Origin: Hymenobacter puniceus
GTDB lineage: Bacteria > Bacteroidota > Bacteroidia > Cytophagales > Hymenobacteraceae
Reading direction: 5' to 3'
Length of the DNA: 53,769 nucleotides
Assembly: GCF_014333525.1 (NCBI RefSeq)
Contig: NZ_JACSCX010000012.1
Location: 1-53,769 of the forward strand
The notes beneath the pieces were generated by a model. The model did no database searches and had not been told where the DNA came from. It saw only the letters and a list, made by a program, of their open reading frames with translations. Below are positions 34,222-42,088 of this stretch, piece by piece. Position numbers and translations under genes: made by a program. The first letter of the stretch is position 1. Every line of letters begins with the position of its first letter.

Positions 34222-34965
34222 ATGAGCAAGATTCTGGCGTTTACAAACCAAAAGGGGGGAGTCGGCAAAACCACGTCCACGGCCAACGTTGGGGCGGGCC
34301 TCGCCCGTGCTGGCCAGCGGGTGCTGCTGGTGGACCTGGACCCACAAGCCAATCTTACCAATGGCCTGGGCCTGGCCGATGCTGAGCAGAATGTGTACGG
34401 TGCCCTGCTGGGCGAGTACCGCCTGAAAGCCTACTCCCTGCACGAGAACTTAGCGCTGGTGGCCGGCTCCCCGGCCCTGTCGGGTTTTGAGAAGGTCAAA
34501 GGCGACGAGCTGGACCGCGAGTTTCTGCTGAAGGAATTGCTCGAACCCGTGCGCGAGCGCTGCGACTATATCCTGCTGGACTGCCCGCCGGCCCTGGGCC
34601 TGGTCACGCTGAACGCTTACGCCTGTGCCCAGGCGCTCTACGTGCCGCTGGAAGCCCAGATGTATGCCGCCGACGGATTGGAGAAAGTGTTGGAGCTGGT
34701 CGGCCGGGTGCGGCGGCGACTGAACCCCGAGTTGTCGGTAGGCGGCATCTTTTTCACCCGCCACGACGGCCGTAAGGTGCTGCGCCGCGAAACGGCCGAA
34801 GAACTGCGGACGCTCTATCCGGGGCTGGTGCTGACCAGCTTCATCCGCGAGAGCATTGCCTTGGGCGAAGCACCGCACCTCGGCCAGGACATCTTTACCT
34901 ACGCCCCGCAAAGCGCCGGGGCGGCCGACTACCAGGCGCTGGTAGCCGAAATTCTCACCCGCTAA
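34222..34965 (+). CDS. parA: ParA-family plasmid partition ATPase
   Basis: The 247-residue protein opens MSKILAFTNQKGGVGKTTST with the deviant Walker A box (KGGVGKTT, 11-18). LLVDLDPQANLT supplies the A' motif and YILLDCPPALGLVT the Walker B. It lacks an N-terminal DNA-binding extension, so it is a short (type Ib-like) ParA. It separates plasmid copies using ATP together with a centromere-binding partner, most likely the gene 14 bp downstream. The repeat cluster upstream suggests autoregulation by that partner. Confidence 0.95.
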   Translation: MSKILAFTNQKGGVGKTTSTANVGAGLARAGQRVLLVDLDPQANLTNGLGLADAEQNVYGALLGEYRLKAYSLHENLALVAGSPALSGFEKVKGDELDREFLLKELLEPVRERCDYILLDCPPALGLVTLNAYACAQALYVPLEAQMYAADGLEKVLELVGRVRRRLNPELSVGGIFFTRHDGRKVLRRETAEELRTLYPGLVLTSFIRESIALGEAPHLGQDIFTYAPQSAGAADYQALVAEILTR

Positions 34966-34979
34966 TCCGTTCGCTTTTC

Positions 34980-35462
34980 ATGGCCAAGACCTTTAAAAAC
35001 CTGCCCCGCCCCGGTGAGCCGAACGCGCCCAAGCCCACATCTGAACGCGACTTTTTTGACCTCAGCGACGAGCCAGTACCCGCGAAAAAGCCCGCTGAGC
35101 AGCTGAAATCGGCACATAATACTGGTAACATAGGTAATACGAGTAATATAGGTAACACTGGTAATACCAATGAGATAACCGGTGCCATTTCATCATCCCC
35201 TGCTACTAAGTCTGCACCGGATGGGGTGCGTCAAACATTTGTACTGAGCCGGGGCCACTTGGAGCAATTGCGCGATTACGTCCATGCCCGCCGCGCCCAG
35301 GGAGAGTATACCTACTCCCAGAAGCAAGCCCTGCAGGAGGCTTTGGAGTTGCTCTTTGCTGGCACTGCCCCGGCTCCACCCCGGCCGGCCCAGGCGCGGG
35401 AGCAAGAGCAACAGCGCCGGCAGCGTATCCAGCAGGGACGACGGCCCGAAAGCAATGAGTAG
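34980..35462 (+). CDS. Partition-like DNA-binding protein encoded over centromere-like repeats
   Basis: The 160-residue protein follows parA by 14 bp. It has a disordered basic/proline start, a middle stretch reading NTGNIGNTSNIGNTGNTN (46-63) and a helical C-terminus (FVLSRGHLEQLRDYVHARRA, then SQKQALQEALELLF) of the size of a ribbon-helix-helix or similar DNA-binding unit. The middle stretch is a direct translation of six 9-bp DNA repeats, each giving Gly-Asn-Thr/Ile. The protein does not look like canonical ParB; by position it is the centromere-binding partner of the short ParA. The gene is followed by a strong stem-loop. Confidence 0.7.
   Translation: MAKTFKNLPRPGEPNAPKPTSERDFFDLSDEPVPAKKPAEQLKSAHNTGNIGNTSNIGNTGNTNEITGAISSSPATKSAPDGVRQTFVLSRGHLEQLRDYVHARRAQGEYTYSQKQALQEALELLFAGTAPAPPRPAQAREQEQQRRQRIQQGRRPESNE
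35115..35168. repeat. Six in-frame 9-bp NGTAAYAYN repeats inside the partition-like gene
   Basis: Units CATAATACT, GGTAACATA, GGTAATACG, AGTAATATA, GGTAACACT and GGTAATACC. Because the unit is 9 bp, the array keeps frame and encodes a three-residue repeat. The third-codon choices (ATA, AAT, GGT) are AT-rich against the GC-rich gene, so the DNA sequence itself seems to be under selection. Confidence 0.8.
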
Positions 35463-35481
35463 CTAGAGGATTAAGCCTTTT

Positions 35482-35513
35482 TTGTCAAGTTTTTACTGGC
35501 AAAAACTTGACAA
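35482..35513. terminator. Perfect 13-bp stem-loop after parA and its partner
   Basis: TTGTCAAGTTTTT (35482-35494) pairs with 35501-35513 around the 6-base loop ACTGGC, 19 bases after the stop of the partition-like gene. Position and structure fit a terminator for the par operon; the stem is AT-rich, so it could also be a protein-binding dyad. Confidence 0.65.
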
Positions 35514-35794
35514 TTTGCGATTGGAGTGGATTTGCCAAGGCTTCGTTAGGCCACCAATTGGGAAAAGCCTAGGGACGCGCTGTAAACGACGCGGCAGGCG
35601 GGTAAGCAGTCTGCCTGCCTAAAAACATCGTTAGCGTCGCACCGCGGTCCGTTGCTGGCTTTTTAGAGCATCTGTTGAGGGATTAGGGATTTGATGGATA
35701 GGGTTAGGTTGATGCTCAAACTTCACTTGGTAGCTGAGACAAGAACCCAATTCTGCTAAGCGAACCCATTGTAATCACTCATGAAAGGCAATGT
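35514..35794. other. Intergenic region between the par operon and rep
   Basis: No gene. A 7-bp inverted repeat GGCAGGC/GCCTGCC (35593-35599 and 35613-35619) could form a small hairpin. Otherwise unremarkable sequence up to the next 9-bp repeat cluster. Confidence 0.4.
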
Positions 35795-35830
35795 AGTAAC
35801 ACCAGTAACATGGGTAACACCGGTAATACT
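35795..35830. repeat. Four 9-bp NGTAAYAYN repeats near the 3' end of rep
   Basis: Units AGTAACACC, AGTAACATG, GGTAACACC and GGTAATACT, directly adjacent. They lie 75 bp beyond the rep stop codon and 0.3 kb after the par operon, forming a third cluster of the partition-region repeat. Confidence 0.8.
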
Positions 35831-35904
35831 CGTTTTCAAAACGTCTGGCTTTTTAGGTTTGCATTGCTGTTTTCGCAGCCGACTTGGTCCAGTGCCACAG
35901 AGTG

Positions 35905-36840
35905 TTAACTGCTTTTAGCCGTCTTGAGCCCCAGAACGGTGAGCAGGAGTCCAGCCGGGTTTTTATCGGCCTTGATTTTATCGGTCTTCAGCCGGTACAT
36001 GAATTTGAACAGCTCGTTGAGCAGCTGTTCATCGCCCAGAATGCGGCTGACCAGCTTTGCATCCTTAATGCCCAACGTTTCCAAGTGGCGACGGGCCATT
36101 ACGACCCGGGCCTGCTCCGGCGACTCGTCAAAGGGAATCGGCAGCTGCTTAGGCTGCTGTTGGGTGACGTAGAAGCGGACGGCGTGAAAGGAGCGGCCCT
36201 GTTTGAGCAGCGTGTAGCCAATCTTCAGCTCGGTGTTTTCGTTGATTTGCCGGACGGCAATATCAAGCACTTTTGCCTTTAGGTCGCTGATGCGCTGGAA
36301 CTGCTCGGGCTCCTTGCCCTTAGCGTCTTTAAGCTTGAGCATGAGCTTGAACTCATCCAGGTCGTAGGTCTTGGTTTCGCCGATGTCTTTCCACTGGGAG
36401 GCCAGTTGGTAGATGCGCTTGGCGTACTTACTGGAAATCTTCAGGGCCGAGAAGAGTTGAAACGAGGTGAAGTTGTTCTTCAGCTCGAACAAGTAAGGCC
36501 GGATGTCTTCCGATAACCGGATGCGCAGATAGCCCTGGCCCTTGACATACTCCACCTTCTGGAACATCCAGAGCTGTACGTAGGCCTCGTCGTTCTCCAC
36601 CTCGAACATGCGCGAGCCCATGGACTCAGTAGCTTCTTTTAGCTGCTTGTAGTGCCACTCGCGGCCTGTCATGGCCACCACCTCGTTCATGTGAATCTGA
36701 TACTCTTGATTGGGCGCATCTTCCCGGCGAAGCTTGGAGAGCAGAAAGAAGAGTAGGTCCAGCTGACAAGCCGTGTAGTCATACCGGGCAGTAGTGATGG
36801 CATTGTGCTGCCGGACCTGCAGCGCGTCGGAAGTTTCCAT
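35905..36840 (-). CDS. Rep_3-type plasmid replication initiator (RepB/Pi-like)
   Basis: The 311-residue protein shows the Rep_3 pattern: QHNAITTARYDYTACQLDLL at the start, then SSKYAKRIYQLASQWKDIG in the first winged helix, and a second winged-helix region with ISDLKAKVLDIAVRQINENT and YTLLKQGRSFHAVRFYV. It binds iterons and opens the origin. The gene is transcribed away from a region with five direct copies of a 21-bp iteron starting about 70 bp upstream, as in classical theta plasmids. A TATATTTG -7 box is present on the minus strand at 36866-36859. Replication control by initiator binding to iterons is the likely copy-number mechanism. Confidence 0.93.
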   Translation of the reverse strand: METSDALQVRQHNAITTARYDYTACQLDLLFFLLSKLRREDAPNQEYQIHMNEVVAMTGREWHYKQLKEATESMGSRMFEVENDEAYVQLWMFQKVEYVKGQGYLRIRLSEDIRPYLFELKNNFTSFQLFSALKISSKYAKRIYQLASQWKDIGETKTYDLDEFKLMLKLKDAKGKEPEQFQRISDLKAKVLDIAVRQINENTELKIGYTLLKQGRSFHAVRFYVTQQQPKQLPIPFDESPEQARVVMARRHLETLGIKDAKLVSRILGDEQLLNELFKFMYRLKTDKIKADKNPAGLLLTVLGLKTAKSS

Positions 36841-36911
36841 AGGGCGGGGGGTAGACTACAAATATAGACGTATAAGTATAAAAACTACCCTATTTTATCG
36901 AGGTCGTTTTT

Positions 36912-37023
36912 AACTGATAAAAAGTCGTAGTTTGAGTAAGGGGTAACTGATAAAAAGTCGTTTTTAACTGATAAAAAGTCGTTTTTAACTGATAAAAAGT
37001 CGTTTTTAACTGATAAAAAGTCG
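36912..37023. repeat. Five 21-bp-spaced origin iterons
   Basis: The core AACTGATAAAAAGTCG begins at 36912, 36945, 36966, 36987 and 37008. The last four are spaced exactly 21 bp (two helical turns) and separated by TTTTT; the first is 33 bp from the second. They lie upstream of rep and should be its binding sites in the vegetative origin. Confidence 0.92.
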
Positions 37024-37371
37024 TTTTATGTGCTTGTAACTCTCAGTAAACCAGAAACTTATGGGCGCTGCAAATAGTACAAATAAAGAAAATACACAAG
37101 TTGTTGACTCGCGCGAGAGGTAAAAAGGCTTTTAAAGGGATGTTCAAGCCGAAAAAAACAGCAAAAATGGGCATATAAAAAGTACACCAGGGCGCGACTA
37201 GATTGCACTATTTTTATACTATATTATACTTCATTAAGTGATTCAATGTGCTGGTTAGAAATTTGGGCAAACAGCAGCGTCTTTACCTCTAGTAAATACT
37301 GGCCGATTCTAACATAAGTGCGCTCCAGCGGCACTTATGCGAATTTAAGTTAATTGGTCGTACGCTAACGA
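37024..37371. other. AT-rich segment of the replication origin
   Basis: Gene-free, with A/T-rich tracts (for example near 37076-37160 and TTTTTATACTATATTATACTT around 37210, cited for composition). This fits a duplex-opening region between the iteron array and the distal iteron copies. I could not identify a clear DnaA box. Confidence 0.5.
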
Positions 37372-37478
37372 CGACTTTTTATCAGTCATTCCGTGATTCC
37401 AGGGCCTCATTGCTTTCGGTTCGGGCATAGGCAACGCTTCTGAGCGAGATAAACGAGGGGTTGACTGATAAAAAGTCG
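37372..37478. repeat. Two distal iteron copies, one inverted
   Basis: An inverted copy (CGACTTTTTATCAGT) lies at 37372-37386 and a direct copy (ACTGATAAAAAGTCG) at 37464-37478, about 350-450 bp from the main array. Opposed iterons at a distance are used in some plasmids for looping or handcuffing control; here this is inference. Confidence 0.8.
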
Positions 37479-37585
37479 TTTTTCGCAAACTCATTCACGC
37501 GTCAGTTATCGCGGTCAGATTTCACGTCCTACTTGCAAATCACTGAACCCAGCCACCCGTAGCACAGCGTCCGTACATTGCTTCT

Positions 37586-37846
37586 ATGAACACGCGCCTG
37601 ATTCAGATTGGAAACTCCCAGGGGATTGTGCTACCCAAAAAGCTATTGCAGCAGTACCGACTCGCTGGCGAGGTAAACCTGCAGCCTACGCCAAAGGGAG
37701 TGCTCATTACAGCCATCACTAGGCTCTGCCGTCAGAGCTGGGACGAGCGCTTTCAGCACGCCACCACCCCGGGCCAGGTACCGGAAAGCGAGTTGCTGGA
37801 GGCATTCTCGGACGAAGCCTTTGAGGAAACAGAATGGCAGTGGTAA
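37586..37846 (+). CDS. MazE-like AbrB-family antitoxin, apparently without toxin
   Basis: The 86-residue protein has a SpoVT/AbrB-type N-terminus: MNTRLIQIGNSQGIVLPKKL, then GVLITAI. An acidic C-terminal tail (LEAFSDEAFEETEWQW) is typical of MazE antitoxins that wrap around MazF. A MazF-type toxin would be expected to start at the overlapping ATG (37843-ish), but that frame stops after eight codons and no MazF motif is seen downstream. It is thus an orphan antitoxin or the toxin gene has been lost. It could still act as a regulator near the origin. Confidence 0.8.
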   Translation: MNTRLIQIGNSQGIVLPKKLLQQYRLAGEVNLQPTPKGVLITAITRLCRQSWDERFQHATTPGQVPESELLEAFSDEAFEETEWQW

Positions 37847-38881
37847 CCGCGCTGTGTTAGGATATGTGCTTATCAACTCTGATGCAAGCAGCACCGTTGA
37901 GGCTCTGACCCGCACGTAGCTTACGACCGGTTCCAGAAACCGTATTAGTACTAAAGTTCAAGTTATATCGACGGACCGTTTATTCGCGTTAAAGCCTCTT
38001 AACAGACTCTATAAACTTAATTGTTTGTGCCTAGCTGCTCGTTGCTCGACTAAGTATATCGCTTGCGGAGCACACTGGAACTGCGGGCTTTTCGTGCGGA
38101 GGATTCGAATATCAATCCTGCTAAGCGGTGGCCCAGATGGCCATTAAATCGCCATAGCTTATAGTTAAGTCACAAGCTACTAAGGCAGCCAACATGTCAT
38201 AGAATCACTCCGGACCTGCTACGCCTAGTAGCGGGCTAATAGCCGATGCCTGTCCACTAATGTGTGTTAAGATGACCCTCGATTAGGGTACGACTAGGAA
38301 GGTGAGAGAAGGTAGGCTGGAGTTAACCAGGTAGGGGTGAACGTGATAGTAGAAACGCTGTTTATACCATCCTAACCGGACCCATTTGCAGACCTAGCTT
38401 GCCGGCCAAGTACCGGTTAAAGTAGGCGCCTATTCATTGGGAAGAGCCAGGCGACCCAAGCCAGTGTAACCACCGTGGGCTCAGATGTGAGGGTAGAAAC
38501 TGCCTCCCACGTATTGAGATTGCCGGAAGGGGAGCCCACGACAAGAATCCCGACTAGATGAGTGCGAGAACCGAATAGCCAACACAGTTGACTGATGACA
38601 ATCCCTCGCGCCTTATGCGTCTTGCTCTGCCCAAAACATGACTTCGATACCCGCCCTTTTACCGGTTTCCGAAAGAGTGGAAATCAGATTATTTCGGTTA
38701 GTCCACTTCATGGTAAATCCGACTAACTCCTTCTAACACTCATTGGAGTAGGATGCTGATGGAATGATTACCAGCCCGAAGTTTGGCAGGCTTACGGCTC
38801 AATAGCGCAGACAATTTAATCTCTAGCTGTAACCTAGCCTCGTTCTTTCCCGTCTGTTCGACGGCCCCTGACGCGTGTTTT
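37847..38881. other. About 1.0 kb without genes before the mobilization genes
   Basis: No open frame of useful length on either strand, and stop codons (especially TAG within CTAG) are frequent in all frames. GC content is near 48 percent by eye, lower than the coding parts. No repeats, iterons or partition repeats are evident. The right end may belong to the transfer origin. It could be decayed DNA, a structured RNA or cis-acting sequence. Confidence 0.5.
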
Positions 38882-38939
38882 AGCCAGCCATGTTAATGGC
38901 GGCAAAAACCTACGGTTTCTGCGCCATTAACGGCTGGCT
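38882..38939. promoter_or_regulatory. Nested inverted repeat upstream of mobC (candidate oriT or operator)
   Basis: An 18-bp outer stem (left 38882-38901 with a 2-base AT bulge; right 38922-38939, ending GTTAATGGCG and its complement) encloses an inner stem AAACC/GGTTT with loop TAC (38906-38918). It stands 43 bp before the mobC ATG. Transfer origins of mobilizable plasmids commonly have such inverted repeats next to mobC/mobA. The nick site cannot be named. Confidence 0.65.
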
Positions 38940-38982
38940 TTGGCTCCTATCGTCGCCAAAGACCTATTCCCCCTGTTCTGCT

Positions 38983-39342
38983 ATGGACCCTTCCCTGACT
39001 GCTGATGAGCCCCGGCCCAAACGTAATGGCGGCCGCCCCCGCAACCCGGAGGCCCGCCCGGACCGGGCTACGGTGCGCTTCACTAAAATTGAATACTTGG
39101 CGGTAAAGCGGCGGGCCCAGTCGGCACGGCTAACCGTAGCAGACTACTGTCGCCAGGCCGTGCTCACCGGCCAAGTGCTGCCTACGCTAGACCCAGCTGC
39201 GCTGCCAGCCCTACATGAGTTACGGGCGCTGGGCAACACGCTGAATCAGCTGCTAAAGAAGGCGCACAGGGATGGGGTTCGGAGCATTGCCGTCAAGGCC
39301 GATGCCCTGCTAGACGAGCTTAACAAACTACTCGCGGTATGA
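38983..39342 (+). CDS. mobC: Mobilization accessory protein MobC
   Basis: The ATG at 38983 (MDPSLTADEPRPKRNGGRP) gives 119 residues. An earlier in-frame ATG at 38890 lies inside the hairpin and would prepend an implausible leader. The body has the ribbon-helix-helix pattern of MobC/relaxosome proteins (ATVRFTKIEYLAVKRRAQSA, then LTVADYCRQAVLTG) and a helical end (LRALGNTLNQLLKKAH). MobC helps the relaxase open oriT. Its stop overlaps the mobA start by 4 bases. Confidence 0.85.
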   Translation: MDPSLTADEPRPKRNGGRPRNPEARPDRATVRFTKIEYLAVKRRAQSARLTVADYCRQAVLTGQVLPTLDPAALPALHELRALGNTLNQLLKKAHRDGVRSIAVKADALLDELNKLLAV

Positions 39343-40151
39343 TTGGCAAGACTATCATCGGGCGCAGCTTCGGAGGCTGCGTCGCGTACCAGTTCAAGAA
39401 ACTTGACCAGGGCGCGGGCGAGGTGCTGCTGAGCCGGGGTGTGCGGGATTATGACGCCGAGGCCATGACCCAGGACTTTGAGCAGCAGCGACAGCTTAAC
39501 CCCTCACTGGGACGGGCGGTGTGGCACACGTCCATCTCGTTTCCTCCGGAGGAAAAGGAGCGGTTGACGAATGACAAAATGGCGGCTATCGCGTTGGATT
39601 ACCTAGAAGGAATGGGCCTCGCCAAGGGGCAGTACGTGGTGATTCGCCACGACGACCGGCCCCACCCACACTTTCACATCGTGGCGAACCGGGTGGCGGA
39701 CGACGGCCACACAGTAGGGGATAGCCACAACTATTCCCGCAGTGAAACACTGCTGCGGAAGCTGGAGCAGAAGTATGAGTTGACCCCAGTCCTGAGCTTG
39801 GAAAAACGCAAAAACTTGACCAATGTGCCCGCCCACGACCAAGCCCGCATCCGGCTGCGGGAGGCGGTGCACGCGTGTGCCCAGCAGGCCAAGAGTTTGC
39901 CCGAATTTACCCAAGCCGTGGAAGCGCGGGGCATCACGGCGCAGCTGCATTTCAATGCTACTGGGAAGGCGACGGGCATCAGCTTTGAGCAGGACGGGCA
40001 GCGATTTAAAGGAAGCCAACTGGCGCGTCCGATGTCGTTGGCGGGCCTGACCAAGACGTTCGAACAGAATGAGCAGCAAGCGCAGAAACAGCAGCTTTCC
40101 CAACAAGCAAAGCCGCGGCCCCGGTCATCCGACCAGGGCTTGAGCTATTAA
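39339..40151 (+). CDS. mobA: MobA/VirD2-type relaxase
   Basis: The 270-residue protein has an N-terminal IIGRSFGGCVAYQFKK with a candidate catalytic Tyr17. The three-histidine metal motif follows in RHDDRPHPHFHIVANRV (His109, 111, 113), as in Bacteroidota MobA relaxases. The C-terminus is Gln-rich. It nicks oriT and pilots the strand to a conjugation machine supplied by another element, as no type IV secretion genes are present here. Translationally coupled to mobC. Confidence 0.92.
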   Translation: MIGKTIIGRSFGGCVAYQFKKLDQGAGEVLLSRGVRDYDAEAMTQDFEQQRQLNPSLGRAVWHTSISFPPEEKERLTNDKMAAIALDYLEGMGLAKGQYVVIRHDDRPHPHFHIVANRVADDGHTVGDSHNYSRSETLLRKLEQKYELTPVLSLEKRKNLTNVPAHDQARIRLREAVHACAQQAKSLPEFTQAVEARGITAQLHFNATGKATGISFEQDGQRFKGSQLARPMSLAGLTKTFEQNEQQAQKQQLSQQAKPRPRSSDQGLSY

Positions 40152-40182
40152 CCAGTAAGCAGTAACTATCTACCCCTTCTTC

Positions 40183-40773
40183 ATGAATAACGAACTCATT
40201 GGTGAACTCCTGCAGGGCCTGACCGACGACGTGGCCAGCGTTAAAAAGAGCTTGGTGGAGCAACCGGTCCCGGTGGATTACCGACCGACGCTGGAGAAGT
40301 TGGCGACTATTGTACTAGCTCTGCAACAAACGGCAGCGAAGCCAGCCCCCGCTCCCGCGAGTCCGGCCCCGGTGGGGGTGAGCAAGGAGCTGGAGCAGCA
40401 ACTGCGGCAGGCAGTAGCGGAGGAAGTGCGGCGGCACCACCCGGACCGGCCGTTGACGCAGGCCGTGCGGTATGGGGTCTGGGTATTCATAGGCGTGCTG
40501 GCGTTACTCTTTCTGAGTTGGTGGGGGTGGTGGAACGCAGCGGCCGTGCGCGACCAGCGCGAGCGCAGTGCGTGGTTGTGGCGTGAGACCATGCAAACCA
40601 ATCCTACTTATACCGCGTCGGTGACCGCACGGTGGCGGCAGGACTCGGTCAAGTTTCAGGAAGAAACCATTCGCTTGGAGGAACGCGAGCGTTTGCTACT
40701 GGAAGCGCAGCGGAAACGAGCTGAGGCGGTGGTACTGGAAAAGGAGGCGACTTCTAAAAAGGTCAAAGAGTGA
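40183..40773 (+). CDS. Membrane-anchored coiled-coil protein of the mob operon
   Basis: The 196-residue protein starts 31 bp after mobA. It has an acidic N-terminal helix, a Pro/Ala linker (KPAPAPASPAPVG), one membrane helix (about 97-117: YGVWVFIGVLALLFLSWWGW) and a long charged C-terminal coiled coil (EETIRLEERERLLLEAQRKR). Similar third genes of mob operons anchor the relaxosome at the membrane; that role is inferred from place and topology. Confidence 0.75.
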   Translation: MNNELIGELLQGLTDDVASVKKSLVEQPVPVDYRPTLEKLATIVLALQQTAAKPAPAPASPAPVGVSKELEQQLRQAVAEEVRRHHPDRPLTQAVRYGVWVFIGVLALLFLSWWGWWNAAAVRDQRERSAWLWRETMQTNPTYTASVTARWRQDSVKFQEETIRLEERERLLLEAQRKRAEAVVLEKEATSKKVKE

Positions 40774-40896
40774 ATTTGTAGCGCTTTGAGATAAGGCGAG
40801 ATACCGGGCTTCTCAGGAGGCACAGCTGCGCGATTAAAAATGGTCTAGAGGCGCTCTAAAAGTGGTTTGAGTGGCTTTTATGGCGTATCTTGAAGG

Positions 40897-41283
40897 ATGG
40901 AACAACCCTCCAAAAAGCCGTCGTTTTGGCCCGAGAATGGCCCGCCGTTTACGCGCTATAATGAGTTGGATACTTTCCTGCGCATGTCCAGCTTCGCGTG
41001 GCACGCGGAACTGGCATGCCGCAAGTGGCTGGAACGGGGAGCAACTTCTCCAGGCGGGCTTAACACGCCGAAAACAACGGCGTGGATGTCGCTGCTGAGC
41101 TACGTAAATCCCCCGCTGGATGCGGGTCAGGAGTTCGGTATCTCGCCGGAGAATGAGCCTGAGGTTTCTATCCTGCGGGCGTACCAGCTGCTGCTGACGG
41201 GCTTGAGTGTAGCACAGGTCGCGGAGCGCATGGAAGCGCATCCCCTGCCAGATAATCTGCCCGACTTTCTTATTAGCGGCTAA
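40897..41283 (+). CDS. Hypothetical 128-residue protein
   Basis: MEQPSKKPSFWPENGPPFTR begins a soluble, slightly acidic protein with a helical C-terminus (RAYQLLLTGLSVAQVAERME). No family recognised. It is the first of three closely packed small genes after the mob operon (2 bp gap to the next). Confidence 0.6.
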   Translation: MEQPSKKPSFWPENGPPFTRYNELDTFLRMSSFAWHAELACRKWLERGATSPGGLNTPKTTAWMSLLSYVNPPLDAGQEFGISPENEPEVSILRAYQLLLTGLSVAQVAERMEAHPLPDNLPDFLISG

Positions 41284-41285
41284 GT

Positions 41286-41621
41286 ATGCCTTTTTCCTCC
41301 CCACTGCCCCAGTTACCGGCCAGAGTAGCTATTGCGGCCGGTGTACCCGGTTCGGATACGGTGCACCTGCAGCCCGTCATAGACTTTCTAAAAGCCCAGG
41401 GCAACGCGCCGGCCACCGGTGATGCGTTCGAGTACAACCGTGATGGATTGGGCGTGTATGGCTTTGCCCAGCCGCTCGATATGCAGTTGCTGCAAGAGTA
41501 CTTTGCATTCCCGCCCAGCATTAGCCTTTCCGTCGATGGCGTACACGACAGCCGCCATTCTGTGCGGATTCAGCACACGCCTAACCAACCAACGCGCCGC
41601 TTTTCCTTTGAAGCATCCTGA
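41286..41621 (+). CDS. Hypothetical 111-residue protein
   Basis: No membrane segment or known motif; contains VHLQPVIDFLKAQGNAPATG and GVYGFAQPLDMQLLQEYF. Packed between two small genes: 2 bp from the upstream one, and its stop (41619-41621) shares a base with the next ATG. Likely one small operon. Confidence 0.6.
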   Translation: MPFSSPLPQLPARVAIAAGVPGSDTVHLQPVIDFLKAQGNAPATGDAFEYNRDGLGVYGFAQPLDMQLLQEYFAFPPSISLSVDGVHDSRHSVRIQHTPNQPTRRFSFEAS

Positions 41622-41983
41622 TGAGCTATACGCCCCAATTTCACGAGGAAGAACAGACGCCCGCGCAGCGGTGGGACACAGTGCGGTGGGCCATTTGCGT
41701 GGGCGCCAGCGACCGGGCCGTGCCCTCCCCGGAAATGGCGCAGCTACAACTGCGCTACGTCGCGGGCGAGATTGACCAGCTGCAGGTCCACGACGAGCTG
41801 ATGCGCTGGTACCGGCCCGACATTGCCCCCGCAGCTGACGTCCGCCCCCTGCTGCCCCAGCAGCCCGGGCGGGAGTACCCTTACGCGGCGGAAATGGTGG
41901 CACTGATGCAGGAAATGAACGAGCTGCCGCCTTATGTGCCCTACATTGTGATGGACGAGACACTGCCAATACCGGAGCTGTAA
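41621..41983 (+). CDS. Small protein with VbhA-like antitoxin segment
   Basis: The 120-residue protein contains WDTVRWAICVGASDRAVPSP followed by LQLRYVAGEIDQLQVHDEL. The second part matches the pattern of VbhA-family antitoxins of Fic toxins (a helix, then RY-x-x-GEI). The inhibitory glutamate expected in the first helix (S-x-x-x-E-G) is not present, so the assignment is weak. No Fic gene lies nearby; a possible Fic C-terminal remnant is at 11.6 kb. Downstream is insertion-sequence debris. Confidence 0.5.
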   Translation: MSYTPQFHEEEQTPAQRWDTVRWAICVGASDRAVPSPEMAQLQLRYVAGEIDQLQVHDELMRWYRPDIAPAADVRPLLPQQPGREYPYAAEMVALMQEMNELPPYVPYIVMDETLPIPEL

Positions 41984-42088
41984 TAAGTCAGCGCTGCCTG
42001 CTTTTTGCAATTGCAAAACGGATCCTATCACTACGAAAAGGCCATAATGGCCCCAGCATGTACGCGCCGCCATGGCGCGGGCTAACGC

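Noticed and set aside
38890..38982. Longer MobC starting at 38890
   Set aside because: The first 31 codons would lie in the hairpin and have no MobC-like sequence; the ATG at 38983 fits better.
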